Source of the DNA: Linnemannia schmuckeri
Lineage: Eukaryota; Mortierellomycota; Mortierellomycetes; Mortierellales; Mortierellaceae
Assembly: GCA_029449235.1 (NCBI GenBank)
Contig: JANATG010000001.1
Location: 1,674,001 to 1,738,000, forward strand
DNA: 64,000 bases
Direction: 5' to 3'
The position numbers and the translations under genes are program-made. A model generated the notes under the pieces. That model was not told the DNA's origin, did no database searches, and was given only the letters and a program-made list of their open reading frames with translations. Shown one piece after another: positions 53,464-64,000 of this stretch; position 1 is the stretch's first letter, and every line of letters starts with the position of its first letter.

Positions 53464-56400
53464 ACTTGTAGGTGACTGTAATAATTGAGGACAAAGAAAA
53501 GCAGAGCGAAAGAAGGAGAGACGCGCCTGATTCAATACTCGCGACTGTATTGGTCTCTTACTAGAGATAAGGAATAGAACAAGCAGCAGAAGCAAGGAGT
53601 AGGAGGAGGAAGAACCTTTTCCTCTTTTTTTTTAGTTTACTCGCGTTGTTGTATTGCACTCTATTGAATTGCAATGGTGGCCAAAACACAGATGAAAAAC
53701 GAACAGCAAGTCATTTATTCACACTCACTGGTGTATATCTATCGAGAGAGAGTACGACCAGACAAGATGCGCCGTGCAATTGTGGGTTAGCTTTGCTTTG
53801 CTATCCCCTGTTAGTTTCTGCTCTTGATCTCCCTTGGTTATGTTTTCTATCCCTCGATCGGACTGAAGGTTAGTGGCATGTTTTCTCGAGAGAGAGACAG
53901 AAAGAGTGAGAGAGAGAGAGAGAAAGAGAGAGAGAATGTGAATGAGTGAAAGGAGATGGAGAGGCTGAGGTGAGTGAGTGCAAGTAGCCAATTGAGAGAT
54001 GTAAGGAGAGAAGGGGCTGAAAAGAGGATTTTCCTCCGCAGAGACAGCATAGTCAGACTGAAGGATGGACAGAAAAGAAAACTTTCTTCTCTCGCTCTCT
54101 TGTCTCTTGTCAGCAACATCTACACACATAAAAAGGGCGCCCTTCCCTGACCTTCTGTCGAACCCTTTTTTCTTCTCCCCTCTGCCCCGATTTTGCCTCG
54201 ACTTTAGTCCCTCTCCCTCCTTTCTCTCTTCTTCGTCCTCGTTTTCTTCCTCCTCTTTCTGCTTCTTCTCTTTCCTCCTTTCTTTTTTTCTAACCCTTGC
54301 CCATCTCCACGGCTCCTCTGCTATATCATTTTTTTTTTTTTCGCTCACCTTTTTTCATATCACTCTCTCTCTCTCGCATACCCAAATCCACTGCAGTGTG
54401 CCTTATCAAATTGCCTCTTATCTCCTCTTTCACTCCTATCTGGAACCTCCTGCTTGCAGCTTCTTCACTCGAGATATCTTTCCTTTTGTTTTATTTTTTC
54501 ACCCGCCCACTCACTCACTCACCCCTTCTCGACTTCTCTTATCTTCTACAACTTTGTTGCACCCTTCCTGACATACCCAAACATCATACGTCCACAACCA
54601 CCACTCACTCACACGTTTTTTAACTCGTACCCATAAAAGAAAAAACGACCCTTCGAAACGCCTTTTTATTTGCCACTGCCTTTCACTCTTTATTCTTGAT
54701 TATTCACCGCTAATCATCACTTTGCGGCCAGCCAACAACGAACATCAGGCCAGCCTGTCAATCAAACACGCGCGTCCAAAAGGTAATAGTAGTAGTTCGT
54801 AGCACAAAATAACGCAAACACTTTCACCCACGCTCAAATGATAGTCCGAATATGTAAAGGATGGAAGGAAAGGAAAAAAAGGCTGTCCGTCACTCCCGTA
54901 CATATGTACCTCCAGCAAGGTGCTTTTTCAAATTTGTTTGTTGTTTTTTTTTGCTTTGTTTGTTGTTGTTTCCTTGGCTGTGGGTGTGTTTGTGTATAGA
55001 CTACCCTGATATCATGGCATGAGTGCTCTTCTTCTCTCCCTCTACCTATCACTCGAGGCTCCTTTTCTCTCTTCGCTGCTTAATCCTAAACCTGTAATCA
55101 TTTACACGCGCCACCCACTCCTTCTCTCCCACCTACAGTACCATTTTTCTTCCTCCTTCACGCAGATAATCACACTATCCCTCACCCCGCCCTGTAACAT
55201 ATGAGACAACTGTATACACACAATCAGGCACCATGTCATTGCCGCAAGGAGATGAATCTCCGGCGTTTTTTTTTCTTGCATACTGTATGCGTGGCACCCA
55301 CTGTACCGATCCAAATCCAGAGTCAGATCTGTGCCTGAGATGAGACTGACATCATGCTGATCGCACACAAAATAACGTTTCGCTGCAGAACGATACACAG
55401 GCACAATATTTCTCCTCCTCTCTCCTCGACAAACAGCGCTCTGTCGTCGTTGTTTTTTGGCTTTTTTTTTTTTTTTGTTTGCCCTCATCCTGGTTTTTGC
55501 TCTTCCCATCCTAAGTTTTGATACCAGCAGCCTTTCACCCTTTTTTCTTCAATCGGTCTTTTCCCGTGCCTGTATTTGTGTCTGTGTTTGGGCGTTTTAC
55601 GTCTGTTCGTCTCGATTGACGCGATGATGATGATGATAATGATAATGCTGTTGGTGTTTGTGATGGTATATGGATGTTCTGAGGGCACAAACAACTCCAA
55701 CACCCCCACCCTTTTGCCTCCCAGGAGACGGGATGTCGACGGGTAACTCAACAACAAACCCTGACGGGCGCAGAGCGCAGGCCTCTCTCTCTCTCTCTCG
55801 ATACCCTTCATTCGTCTCACCATGTAATGCCTTTGAGCAACATCATGACATAGTTCTCCGCCCTCTTCTTCTGTTTCTTGCTCTCACACAAATTACTCTC
55901 CACCATGGATATCCTCTCTTCTCTTCTCTTTTCTCTTTCTCTCATTGTCCCTTTTATGTCTGTCTCTTGCTCATTTCATTGGTGGCACCGAAGGAGAGAA
56001 AATATTGGAGAGCAGCAACTTTTTCAATAGTTCAAGGCGAACACGATTTTTTAATTGGCTAGTTGGTGTGTTTTTCTTATGCTGTATGATAGAAAACGAG
56101 GATCTAGTTGGGTGAGAAGTGTTGTACATACCATACTCTACGCACACGCAGCTATCCAATTCATTCACTTGGTCATTTACTCATTTGGATATGGACCACG
56201 TAGTACATATAGCACGAAGCGGATGCCTCCTTGTTTCTTCATCCCATCTTGCAAATCTTTGAACTCTGTCCTGTCTGTCTATCTGCACTCTGCACCGTAA
56301 TCCATCGGGTTATTATTATGATTGTTGAAGAACGGAGGGAAGGGAAGGATTGACAAGGAAAGGGCTGTACAGACGCACGATCCAGCTTTGTGATGAGATG

Positions 56401-57599
56401 ATCTTTGTTGTTGGGGATATATAAATATGGATAGATTGCTTCCCATCCCCATTTTTTTTCTGCTTTTCATGTAACGTTAATATTCTTTGACTGACATTCT
56501 CTTCCTACATTCTCACTTTTGTGCACCCTTTCACCCACAACCACAATCGACGCTTGCAATTGGATAAAACAACGCTTGACCTCAAACAAGGCAAACAGCA
56601 GCGACAACGAAGACAACAATAAGTACCACCACCACAAGAACTATAATAGACGATACCCTGGTCGTATTATTTTCATTTATTGAACTTCTGGTGAGTTTAT
56701 CAAACGAGGAAGAATGAGAGGGGATGAACATAACCGTTATTGGAAAGACGCGCCATTATTATTCGTCCACTGTCTGGATTCGACGTCCCTTTGTTGGTTG
56801 AAGGTTCTGGGTGGCTAGCAATCATCAAGCCAGTTCGAGGGGCGTGAGAAGTGAGCCAAAAAAGAACGAGGGGGTACAATTACAATGCAACGCGCTATCT
56901 GGGGGACACATCACATAGGCCAATTGGTTTATTCTTTACTATGGGGTTCCTGCTGTTGCTATTTTGTTCATTGTTTAGCGTAAGACTTGCATTGTTGGTT
57001 CAAAGAAAACGAAGACAAAAGTCAATTGCTTTTACATTCTTATCTGCTTCTACCCGTTCCTCTGTCTTCCTCTTTGACCCCTGCCTTGTGCACTTCTCTC
57101 TCCCCTCCTCCCCGATGACCCACCTGTTACTCCACAACCGCTCCCACGGCCCACAGTTGAGCCGTGTGAACACAAGAAACCTTTGTCCTTTATTTAGGCG
57201 CAACTTATGCTTTGTCTCCCTCTTTGTTTCTATCCAAGCACGTATTATTCAATCCAATCAATGGCGCGCACAATCTATCAGGTCGAATCAACCCATTTCT
57301 CCTATATTCTTCTTGCTCGTTCACTTCCTCCTATACGTGCGGACGGACCCCTTTTGTGCTTGGTCTTATGACCACTCTCCTTTTATCTCCTCTCTTTTCT
57401 CTCTACCCCCCGCTTTGCAGAAAAGAAACATCCTATTCATCCACTGCTTGCAGTATTTCTATTGTTATTCATTCATTTGTCCATGGTTGGCTGGGCTGGT
57501 TTGTCTGCTGCAATTGCTCTCTCTTTCTCTCCATTGGACCCTGGACAGTGTGCTCACACTCGTTCTATTCATTAGCCTCTCGCCGCCTTATTAAAGGAA

Positions 57600-57606
57600 T
57601 ATAAAA
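57600..57606 (+). promoter_or_regulatory. Candidate TATA box upstream of the PP1 glycogen-targeting subunit
   Basis: TATAAAA in the context GGAATATAAAACCCC is followed by a CT-rich, leader-like segment ending at a GAAAG/GTATGG donor-like site (57858). The nearest plus-strand gene starts at 59670, so a spliced 5' leader would be needed. Tentative. Confidence 0.35.
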
Positions 57607-59669
57607 CCCCTATCAGGAGCAAAGCAAACCAGAAATACTTACCCACTCTCTTTCTTTATCTCCTCTCATCCCTCGGTCGCTCCTTCCGTTTTTTATCCCT
57701 TCCCGTTCGCCACCCCTAGCCAACTTTGACGAACACCGCCACCCCTTTTTACCAATTGATTCAATTCTGACAACTTTCCCTCCACCACTCCTTCATCTCG
57801 TTTTTAACACCACTGGATACACCTTTTCTCTTTTCAATAAGGACAGGATATCGAAAGGTATGGTAATTTAGCATGATCACCGAGCAGAGGAGTGACATGC
57901 GAAATCTCAAGGAAGAGACAAGGAAGTATGCGAAGATGGGGAAGGACGATCAAGCGACTAGGCGCTGTCGTGTTGAAGGGTGCATAGGGAAATCCTATTC
58001 TGAAGGGCCATTGATATCTTAGGAACAAAAGGAGAGTGAAGCGTGAGAAACAAGGGATCAAAAAAGTAGACAGATCGACTTCCTTCTGTCCTACCTGATA
58101 TGTTGTATAATGTCTCATGTTCTGCGTGTTGTACTATGTACCCTGCTTCCTTTGTGCTCCGACCCTAGTCCCTAGTGTAAGATCCTGCTATGGTCTACGC
58201 TTTTGTATTTTTTTGTTGGCGCCCTTGGTTTTTGGCGGGATGATAATTATTGATAAGAGGAACAAGCAAGATAGGACTCAAAAATAAAAGGAAAGGAGAG
58301 CAAGACAAGGCATTTTTTGGTATTTATGAACGACAAAGGATACAGGACCAAATGTGTTCGTTTAGCAAAGGAAAGAAAGCAAGGAGAAGGAGAACGAGAA
58401 GCAAGGATGTCTGTAGATAGGAGCTTGTTTTGCTGTACCACAACAGCCTCATGGATGGAGTATGGACGCCATTGTCTATTGTCTATCCTGCATAAGCGTC
58501 TACATATCGTGTAAACTAACAATTACCTCCCTTTCTCTTTCTCTCCTTGTACTCCTTGTACTCCTTGTCTCTCTCAACTATGTTGATCTTCCTCCCTGTG
58601 ATGGTAATCACCGATGAATGAACGTCCGTTCCGACGCGACTTTTTTTATTTTTCCTATGCAATTGCTCCTGTTCACTATGGACCACGGACCATTGATGGC
58701 CATACTTTTTGTCCTTACCCCACGTTATCTTTCCCTTCTTAAACACTTCTCTTCTCTACCCATCCAATTCTTTGTATTTGCCCCTGACACCTTCCTTCTT
58801 CTTTGCTGTCCTTGTCTCGTCTTGTCTTGTCCCCCCTTCTTCCTCTTTACGTCGCATCCCATCCCCTTCTTTTTTTTTTTTTTTTTTTTTTTTTTTTGAT
58901 GTTTATTCTTGCCTTGCTTTGTATTTTTTGTTAACTCCTTTCCTGTCGTCGTCTTCCTATTGCTTCCTGGTTTTTTTTTTCTCCTCCCTTTCCTCTCCCC
59001 GATCTTCATCCCATCATCCCATTGTATCATCACCCCCATCCTGTTATCCCCTATTTTACTTCTTCGTTACTCGCCTGGTCAAACAACATCCATCCTTCGT
59101 CTTTCTTTCTTTCTTTCTTGCTATCTTTTCTCTCTTAAACGTGCATCTTTTATTCCTCATTTCTGTCCGTCATCTTGCTCATCTTCGTCTTCCCTATTCT
59201 CACGCTGCCTGTGTCTTCCTCCGTTTGTCCTCTGTTGTCGTTTTTCTCCGTCTCCTCCTCTCCCCTTCTGCTCTCTCTCCTGAATTTCTTCCTGTTGTGT
59301 CCTCACGTTCTTCACCTTTGCCTTTCTCCCTTCCTTTGTTCCCCCCTCCTTGTCCTTCCCACCTCTTGGAATCTCACAGCACTGTATATCCCATCCTCCC
59401 CAACAATCCTCTCTCTGTGACATTGCGCTTTTTTTTCCTGTACACAATTTGTCTTATCCATTTACCTTCCCACCCTTTACTTCTTCGATCTGCTGAGAAA
59501 GCCTCTATCTCATTACTTTCCCATTTTGACGCCTTTCGGTGGTTCTTTTCTCGCGTCATATCCTCCTGGATTTCTTTTGGCTCAGTCTCCTCTCCCTCTC
59601 TCACTCTGTATTCTCTGTCCACGACATTCTTTTCTCTTTTAAAAAGGCGCTCACAATCACAGAAAAAAA

Positions 59670-61601
59670 ATGTCGTATTCCACTTCTTCTGCAGATACTT
59701 CCCCTCGACCCTTCGTGGTATCTAGTCCTGACCGCGTTCTCGTTCGTGCTCTTCCGCATCCCCTGGCTTCAACCAACAAAAAAGTCACTCTCTCCCTTCG
59801 ACGCACCACTCCCGGCCAACCCTCTTCCTCTCAGCCCCTGTCGTCTCAACCGCCTCTCACACCCGATACGCTCACCAGCGCCATTGCCTCGTCAGAACCT
59901 TCCCGCGCACCCCTGAATATTCAAATACCCAACTCTCCTCGCCGCGTCAGCATGCTCTCGTCGTTGGCCAGCCCCATGAGCAGTGACCAGGACTCGATTG
60001 CCTCGCCCAAATGGCTGACAGGAGTTACAGGAGGATTCGTGGCAGTCTCTGCAGCAGCACAGGAGTCGGGTCGGTCATTGCCCTTTACCACTGTCGCACT
60101 GACGATGACGAACCCCGCCAGGAAGTACAGCGCCCAATTTCACAAAAACGGCTTGCCAATCAAGTCTGCAATGAAGAGCCCCATCACAACACACATGGAT
60201 GTAAAGATCAGCCCGGTTGCACTCTGCCGACCTTCGTCCATCCGCTCCTTCTCGTCGCCAACACCCTTGACCAGCCCCAAATATGTCCATTTTAACACTC
60301 AGCTGGAACATGTCCGCCTCTTTCTGCAGGGCGAGACGCCTGCTTGCGTAGGCGAACGCGAGACACTGGTTGATCCTCGTCAGCATGATCGCTCAACGAG
60401 CGATATCAAAGTCGCTTTGTCCAACTGGACCCCAGTCGTGGCAGACTCGTTCCAGCCCGTCAATATCGATTCGGGTGCGGCTCCCCTGCGTGTCGAGAAG
60501 GTGGTTCTCTCGGAGGACCAGACAGAGCTTCACGGCAAGATTCTTGTTCAGAACATTGCTTTCCATAAGCATGTCTCTGTTCGCTACACGATCGACTTTT
60601 GGCAGACTCAGTGCGAGGTTGGCGCCGAGTTTGAAGAGTCTATTAAGGGCACGTCCGTGGATCGATTCTCGTTTGTGATTCCTCTCGGCATGGAGCGGAC
60701 GGTGGTGGAGAAGACGTTTTGCTTAGCAGTGAGGTACAGAGTCATTGGACGAGAGTTTTGGGACAGCAACAACGGCATGAACTACCATATCGAATGCAAG
60801 CGCGTTGTCGTCGTGGCGCCACCCACAGTCTCAGACCTGTCCAAACAGATGACCAGTTTGCTCTTGGGAACACCAGTGGCCGACTACAGCAAGCCCGTCC
60901 TCAAGAAGAAGCTGGCGAGTCGCTACGATCTCACGAGCTCGCTCTCGGCCGCCTACAGCCAGCCCATTGCAATCCCCACCCGATCAACCGTCTCCAACCT
61001 GCCTTTTAGTGCCGCCCGGACAGCCAGCCCCAACGGGTTGTCCACAACCCCTCCCAGCCAGACTGCCTACAGGCCCAGCGAGTACATCACTCCTTCTCCT
61101 CCTCAAAATTACCATCACTCGCTCTATGCGTCTTCGCCTAAGTTTATGAACCCTTACCTGGCGGCGGCTTCTCCTCCAGAGCATTTCTGCGTTGGTTTTG
61201 ACATGCTCTCGCTGGATCATCCCATGGGAAGCAAGCGAGGAACGCGCAACAGCTGGAATGTTGATATTGACGTCAACTCGACCCTTCCTTCTTCGGCTAC
61301 TCCCGCCAACGCTACTTCTGCGATCACTATTCCTACCGGTCCTACACGCTCACAGTCATTCCCTGTTGGTCTCTATGGATCCTACTCCACGTCTCCAAAG
61401 GCATCAGCCCCCATCTCGATCCCTACCAATCGCGTCCAACAGCAGCATAACCAGCAGCAACAGGGTGGCCATCGTCCTGCAGTCGGATCTTCGAGCTACT
61501 TTGACCTGGTCGATCGCTACTGCTTCTACGAATCGAGCCCTCGCACAAGCCCATACTCTAGCTACCCTAACTCTCCTCCAGCCCCTTGCATTCGTGGTTA
61601 A
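59670..61601 (+). CDS. Protein phosphatase 1 regulatory subunit with CBM21 glycogen-binding domain (Gac1/Pig-like)
   Basis: A single exon of 643 residues, start at the ATG following AGAAAAAAA. A PP1-docking RVxF-type motif, KYVHF (204-208), sits in a Ser/Pro/Thr-rich N-terminal region. A CBM21 domain spans about 270-380: VSVRYTIDFW, SFVIPL, FCLAVRYRV, and the family hallmark REFWDSNNGMNYH (361-373). The layout RVxF then CBM21 is that of yeast Gac1, Pig1, Pig2 and Gip2 and of mammalian PPP1R3 proteins, which bring PP1 to glycogen to dephosphorylate glycogen synthase. The C-terminal 260 residues are disordered, Ser/Pro/Tyr-rich, with a short Gln-rich patch (HNQQQQ). Very CT-rich DNA precedes the gene for almost 1 kb. 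AATAAA lies 160 bp after the stop. Confidence 0.93.
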   Translation: MSYSTSSADTSPRPFVVSSPDRVLVRALPHPLASTNKKVTLSLRRTTPGQPSSSQPLSSQPPLTPDTLTSAIASSEPSRAPLNIQIPNSPRRVSMLSSLASPMSSDQDSIASPKWLTGVTGGFVAVSAAAQESGRSLPFTTVALTMTNPARKYSAQFHKNGLPIKSAMKSPITTHMDVKISPVALCRPSSIRSFSSPTPLTSPKYVHFNTQLEHVRLFLQGETPACVGERETLVDPRQHDRSTSDIKVALSNWTPVVADSFQPVNIDSGAAPLRVEKVVLSEDQTELHGKILVQNIAFHKHVSVRYTIDFWQTQCEVGAEFEESIKGTSVDRFSFVIPLGMERTVVEKTFCLAVRYRVIGREFWDSNNGMNYHIECKRVVVVAPPTVSDLSKQMTSLLLGTPVADYSKPVLKKKLASRYDLTSSLSAAYSQPIAIPTRSTVSNLPFSAARTASPNGLSTTPPSQTAYRPSEYITPSPPQNYHHSLYASSPKFMNPYLAAASPPEHFCVGFDMLSLDHPMGSKRGTRNSWNVDIDVNSTLPSSATPANATSAITIPTGPTRSQSFPVGLYGSYSTSPKASAPISIPTNRVQQQHNQQQQGGHRPAVGSSSYFDLVDRYCFYESSPRTSPYSSYPNSPPAPCIRG

Positions 61602-62837
61602 GCTGGCTTGCCCTTTCTCTTCTTTTCTTGTACATAGTTTGTTTTTAACCTTTTCTTCGTCTGCCTTTCGTGTATTTTTTTGCAGTCGTTCTTTTTCCTT
61701 GCTTTTTTCTTGCCTGCTCCTGTTGAATTTTAGAATTCTCTTCTTGTATATTAGCACATTAATAAAGACAAAAAAAATATGGATCGTTTTGTAAATGCTT
61801 TATTATTGAAAAGCATGTATTCATTCTCGTCGCACAAAGTGAACAAGAACAACATGAACGGGAAACATATCCCTGCATGAGGGGTGTGGCTCAAAAATTG
61901 GAAAAAAGAAGAGATAAGGGAAGGAGCCAACTAACCAGGGAGGCACACCACGCGTCAACATGGACGGGAATAGGGAAACGGGAACGGGAATAAACGTCTC
62001 TCACTAGCTTAACAAAATTTGGGGTTTTCTAAAAAAAAAAAAATGGTCAACCTTGGAATTGAAGCAGTTGTCCCATTTTGCAACAATCCAAGCGTAAAGT
62101 AGAGAAGAGCGATTGATCACCATTTCGAGATGCGGATGATTATCACTCCTCTCTCTTTTTTTAGATGCGCTGGCCACGCAAATGGTTATTTTTCATACCT
62201 TTGTGTTCTTGGATGATTGTGTCAGGGCAAAACTGAGTGCTCAGGCCACACAACGGCTTTCCTTGATGTTTATATCCGCCTACAAACGCCAAATTGCACT
62301 GGCCACAATTCTTGAGTCATGCCTGTAAGGGAAAAAAAGGTTAAAAAAAAAATAAAAGAAAAAAATATACTTGCGCCCATCCCACTCACTTTACATGAGT
62401 AGGAGTCAAATCTCTCCCTCGCGCAGCGAAGGTCCTCACGAAGTGAGGTCTGCTAATCAAGTGAACAACAGAGGCAGTCGCAAATCCAAAAAGAATATTC
62501 GTCCTCCATTCTTCTTTCAGTGCACCGAGCTGCTCACAATGCTGTCGTGGCCCGCTCAACCCTGGACAATCAAAGGGAAGCGGCATGCCGTAGTGCTGTG
62601 AAAAGGTCTGGCCCTCTTATGCGTATTACTCACTACTGCCCTGAGGTCTTATAGGGGTTTTTTATGGTTTTTTAATATACTCAGAACCCTTTTCTGTTCA
62701 AGAAAAAAGGACAAAAAGAAGAGCTTGATTGTCAGAAGGGTATAAGGAAGGGCCCAGGCTAGTGATTCTAATATATTATACTCTGTTTCATCTTGAAAAG
62801 TAAAAAAAAAGGAAGAACTGGATAAGCCAACTATCCC
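61602..62837. other. Convergent 3' flanks, 1.2 kb
   Basis: The region lies between the PP1 subunit stop and the RTA1-like stop. It contains AATAAA at 61761-61766 for the plus-strand gene and a short GGGAACGGGAA repeat near 61970-61990. Mixed sequence at 62060-62640 has small open frames but no recognisable content. Confidence 0.5.
61761..61766 (+). terminator. AATAAA polyadenylation signal of the PP1 subunit gene
   Basis: AATAAA in the context CACATTAATAAAGAC, 160 bp after the stop, followed by an A-run. Confidence 0.55.
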
Positions 62838-63907
62838 CTACAACTCAAGCAGCCCCTCTCGAACCTGAGCTGCGATCCTGTCGAGCAGGACTGTGGGCCA
62901 GATAATGGCCCAGATACCAATAGCAAGGATAAGAGGCACGACATCAAAGACAAACAAGAAAACTATGAAAAAAATGAAGAAACAAAAATGAGTGTTCTAC
63001 TCGTTGGCATGACAGAGGGAATAATTTCGATCGTCGCGCGTCTTTGGCATTACCTTCATGACTGATCAAATATCCTTGGTGGCCCTGGACGAACTCAACG
63101 ATACGGTAAACGGACCGAATCTAGACCAAAAAAAACGTTAAGGCAAATGGTTAGCATCGATCAAGAAGACGCAGAAAGGCGATGCGCGAATAGAAATTAA
63201 AGGTGGGTTCTTACAATAATGAACAATGACGAAAAGTAGAGTGCGGCAACTGTTAGAGAGGTGTTTCGATCGAGACCCATCCAGCGGCTTTCAGGCTGGC
63301 TAAGTCCTGTCTTGCGTCTCTCGGCGACCAGGCGCATCAACGTATCCGACAACAAGAGTGTGAAAAGACAGTAAGAGACACCTTGGGCACAGACACCAAC
63401 CAGGAACAGTTTGTCACCAATATTGGCGAGCGACGGGTTGTTGGATCCTGCGTTACCCACCATGCTTCCTGCAGCAACCTGGATAAGGAACGTGGTTATG
63501 TCTGAACAAACAAAGGCGTGTCCGACAATCCGAGGTGGGATAAAGGAGTAGCGGGACTTTGCCATTCTAGGGCGGGATTTGTCGGAGACGAACTGAGGGT
63601 CAATGGCGGTAACGAGTCTGCCGTAGAGCATGTAGTTGAAGGCAAGGAAGGCAGACGGTGTAGCGATGATGAGGATGTTCTGGATAACGAAGATCGGCAC
63701 CTTCATGTCATGGGGATCCAGGCCGAGTCTAAGGAAGAAGCCGAGGGAGGAAGCGAAGGCCCCAATGGGGAGACAGAGGGCCCACTTGTTTTTGTGGCAA
63801 AAGATGTGGTACGAGAACAAGAGGCCCAGGATCGCATACAGTAGGCCGGTGACGATATTGCCCGGGATGTTTGGCTCATACTTGAGGATGTCGCTGTTTG
63901 CTGGCAT
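62838..63907 (-). CDS. RTA1-like seven-helix membrane protein
   Basis: Three exons (63907-63215, 63120-63054, 62962-62838) give 294 residues, a normal length for the family. Seven hydrophobic segments are visible, beginning NIVTGLLYAILGLLFSYHIF. RTA1-family motifs are DI(T)TFLIQVAAGSM in the middle, and across the two introns RSVYRIVEFVQGHQGYLISHE followed by FLFVFDVVPLILAIGIWAI. Yeast members (Rta1, Rsb1, Pug1) are plasma-membrane proteins linked to resistance to toxic sterol inhibitors, sphingoid-base export and porphyrin or haem transport, but mechanism and substrate differ and cannot be read here. The first intron splits VYR-EF, and both junctions keep frame. The start at 63907 gives a short polar N-terminus, typical of the family. 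Its promoter is only partly inside the window. Confidence 0.93.
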
Positions 63908-64000
63908 TTGTGACGAGGGATGTTGAGTGTTTTGTTTTGTCTTTCTATATCACGTTAGTTCAGGGAGAGGAGGCCGGTGCGTTTTAGTATCTGGAGAGCA

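Larger units (their letters stand above)
47536..59669. other. 12-kb gene-poor region with orphan CT-rich leader-like tracts
   Basis: I could not support a protein gene anywhere here. It contains C17 at 47658-47674, a (GT)n at 52993-53012, A43 at 53418-53460, a GAGAGA stretch at 53890-53935, a GAT/AAT repeat at 55620-55647, a (CT)n at 55783-55799 and T33 at 58866-58898. CT-rich plus-strand tracts lie at about 49230-49660, 54065-54640, 57040-57580 and 58640-59650. A TATAAAA is at 57600 and splice-donor-like sites are at 54783, 56691 and 57858. Open frames in these tracts are Ser/Leu/Phe/Pro-biased and look compositional. The right part is probably leader or promoter of the PP1 subunit. Confidence 0.55.

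Noticed and set aside
54065..54571. 168-codon plus-strand frame
   Set aside because: Phe/Leu/Ser bias from CT-rich DNA; no Met-supported conserved start, no domain.
58709..59725. 338-codon open frame rich in Ser, Phe, Leu and Pro
   Set aside because: It is a compositional by-product of the CT-rich tract before the PP1 subunit gene and overlaps its start in another frame. No motif.

Overview
This window looks like nuclear DNA of an early-diverging filamentous fungus, most like Mortierellomycota (Mortierella, Linnemannia or Podila). That placement is an inference from gene content and architecture, since no marker was searched. The genes are intron-rich (up to seven coding exons, mostly short GT-AG introns). 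Long A/T homopolymers sit in introns and UTRs. The protein set combines a NoxR/p67phox-like NADPH oxidase regulator, a fungal TOK-type two-pore potassium channel, an RTA1-like membrane protein, an HP1 with chromo and chromo-shadow domains, and a CARM1-type arginine methyltransferase. I see no rRNA, tRNA, CRISPR array or intact transposon.

Seventeen protein genes are supported. From left to right: an ankyrin/poly-Q protein cut by the left edge (+); a secreted calcineurin-like phosphoesterase of the Dcr2 type (-); a Trp/Gly-rich protein with nine CCHC zinc knuckles (+); the NatC acetyltransferase NAA30 (-); a coiled-coil, probably tail-anchored protein (-); a small Thr-rich GPI-anchored protein (+); an ATP-grasp protein resembling D-Ala-D-Ala ligase (+); CARM1/PRMT4 (-); a TOK potassium channel (-); a YCK/CK1-gamma-like kinase with a very long tail (+); NoxR (-); a class I sirtuin (-); an unrecognised single-pass membrane protein (-); HP1 (-); a METTL26/DUF938 protein (+); a PP1 glycogen-targeting subunit (+); and an RTA1-like seven-helix protein (-). 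Exon-intron structures were built by hand. Every proposed junction has GT and AG ends and keeps the reading frame, and most joins fall inside recognisable conserved domains.

The left 11.6 kb and 15.4-44.6 kb are fairly gene-dense. Three poor stretches stand out: 11.6-15.4 kb, 44.6-46.5 kb and above all 47.5-59.7 kb. The last is 12 kb with no convincing gene, but it holds several CT-rich, leader-like tracts and splice-donor-like sites on the strand of the PP1 subunit downstream. CT-rich tracts on the coding strand precede many of the starts in the window and seem to be a promoter or leader signature here.

The genes do not form an obvious single pathway. Three chromatin or histone-modification genes (CARM1, sirtuin, HP1) lie within about 26 kb. 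NoxR, TOK, the kinase and the RTA1-like protein are signalling or membrane genes. The least ordinary items are the NoxR with conserved Rac-binding and activation residues, the GW/WG-rich zinc-knuckle protein, the ligase-like ATP-grasp enzyme with a charged insert, and the orphan leader-like segments of the 12-kb region.
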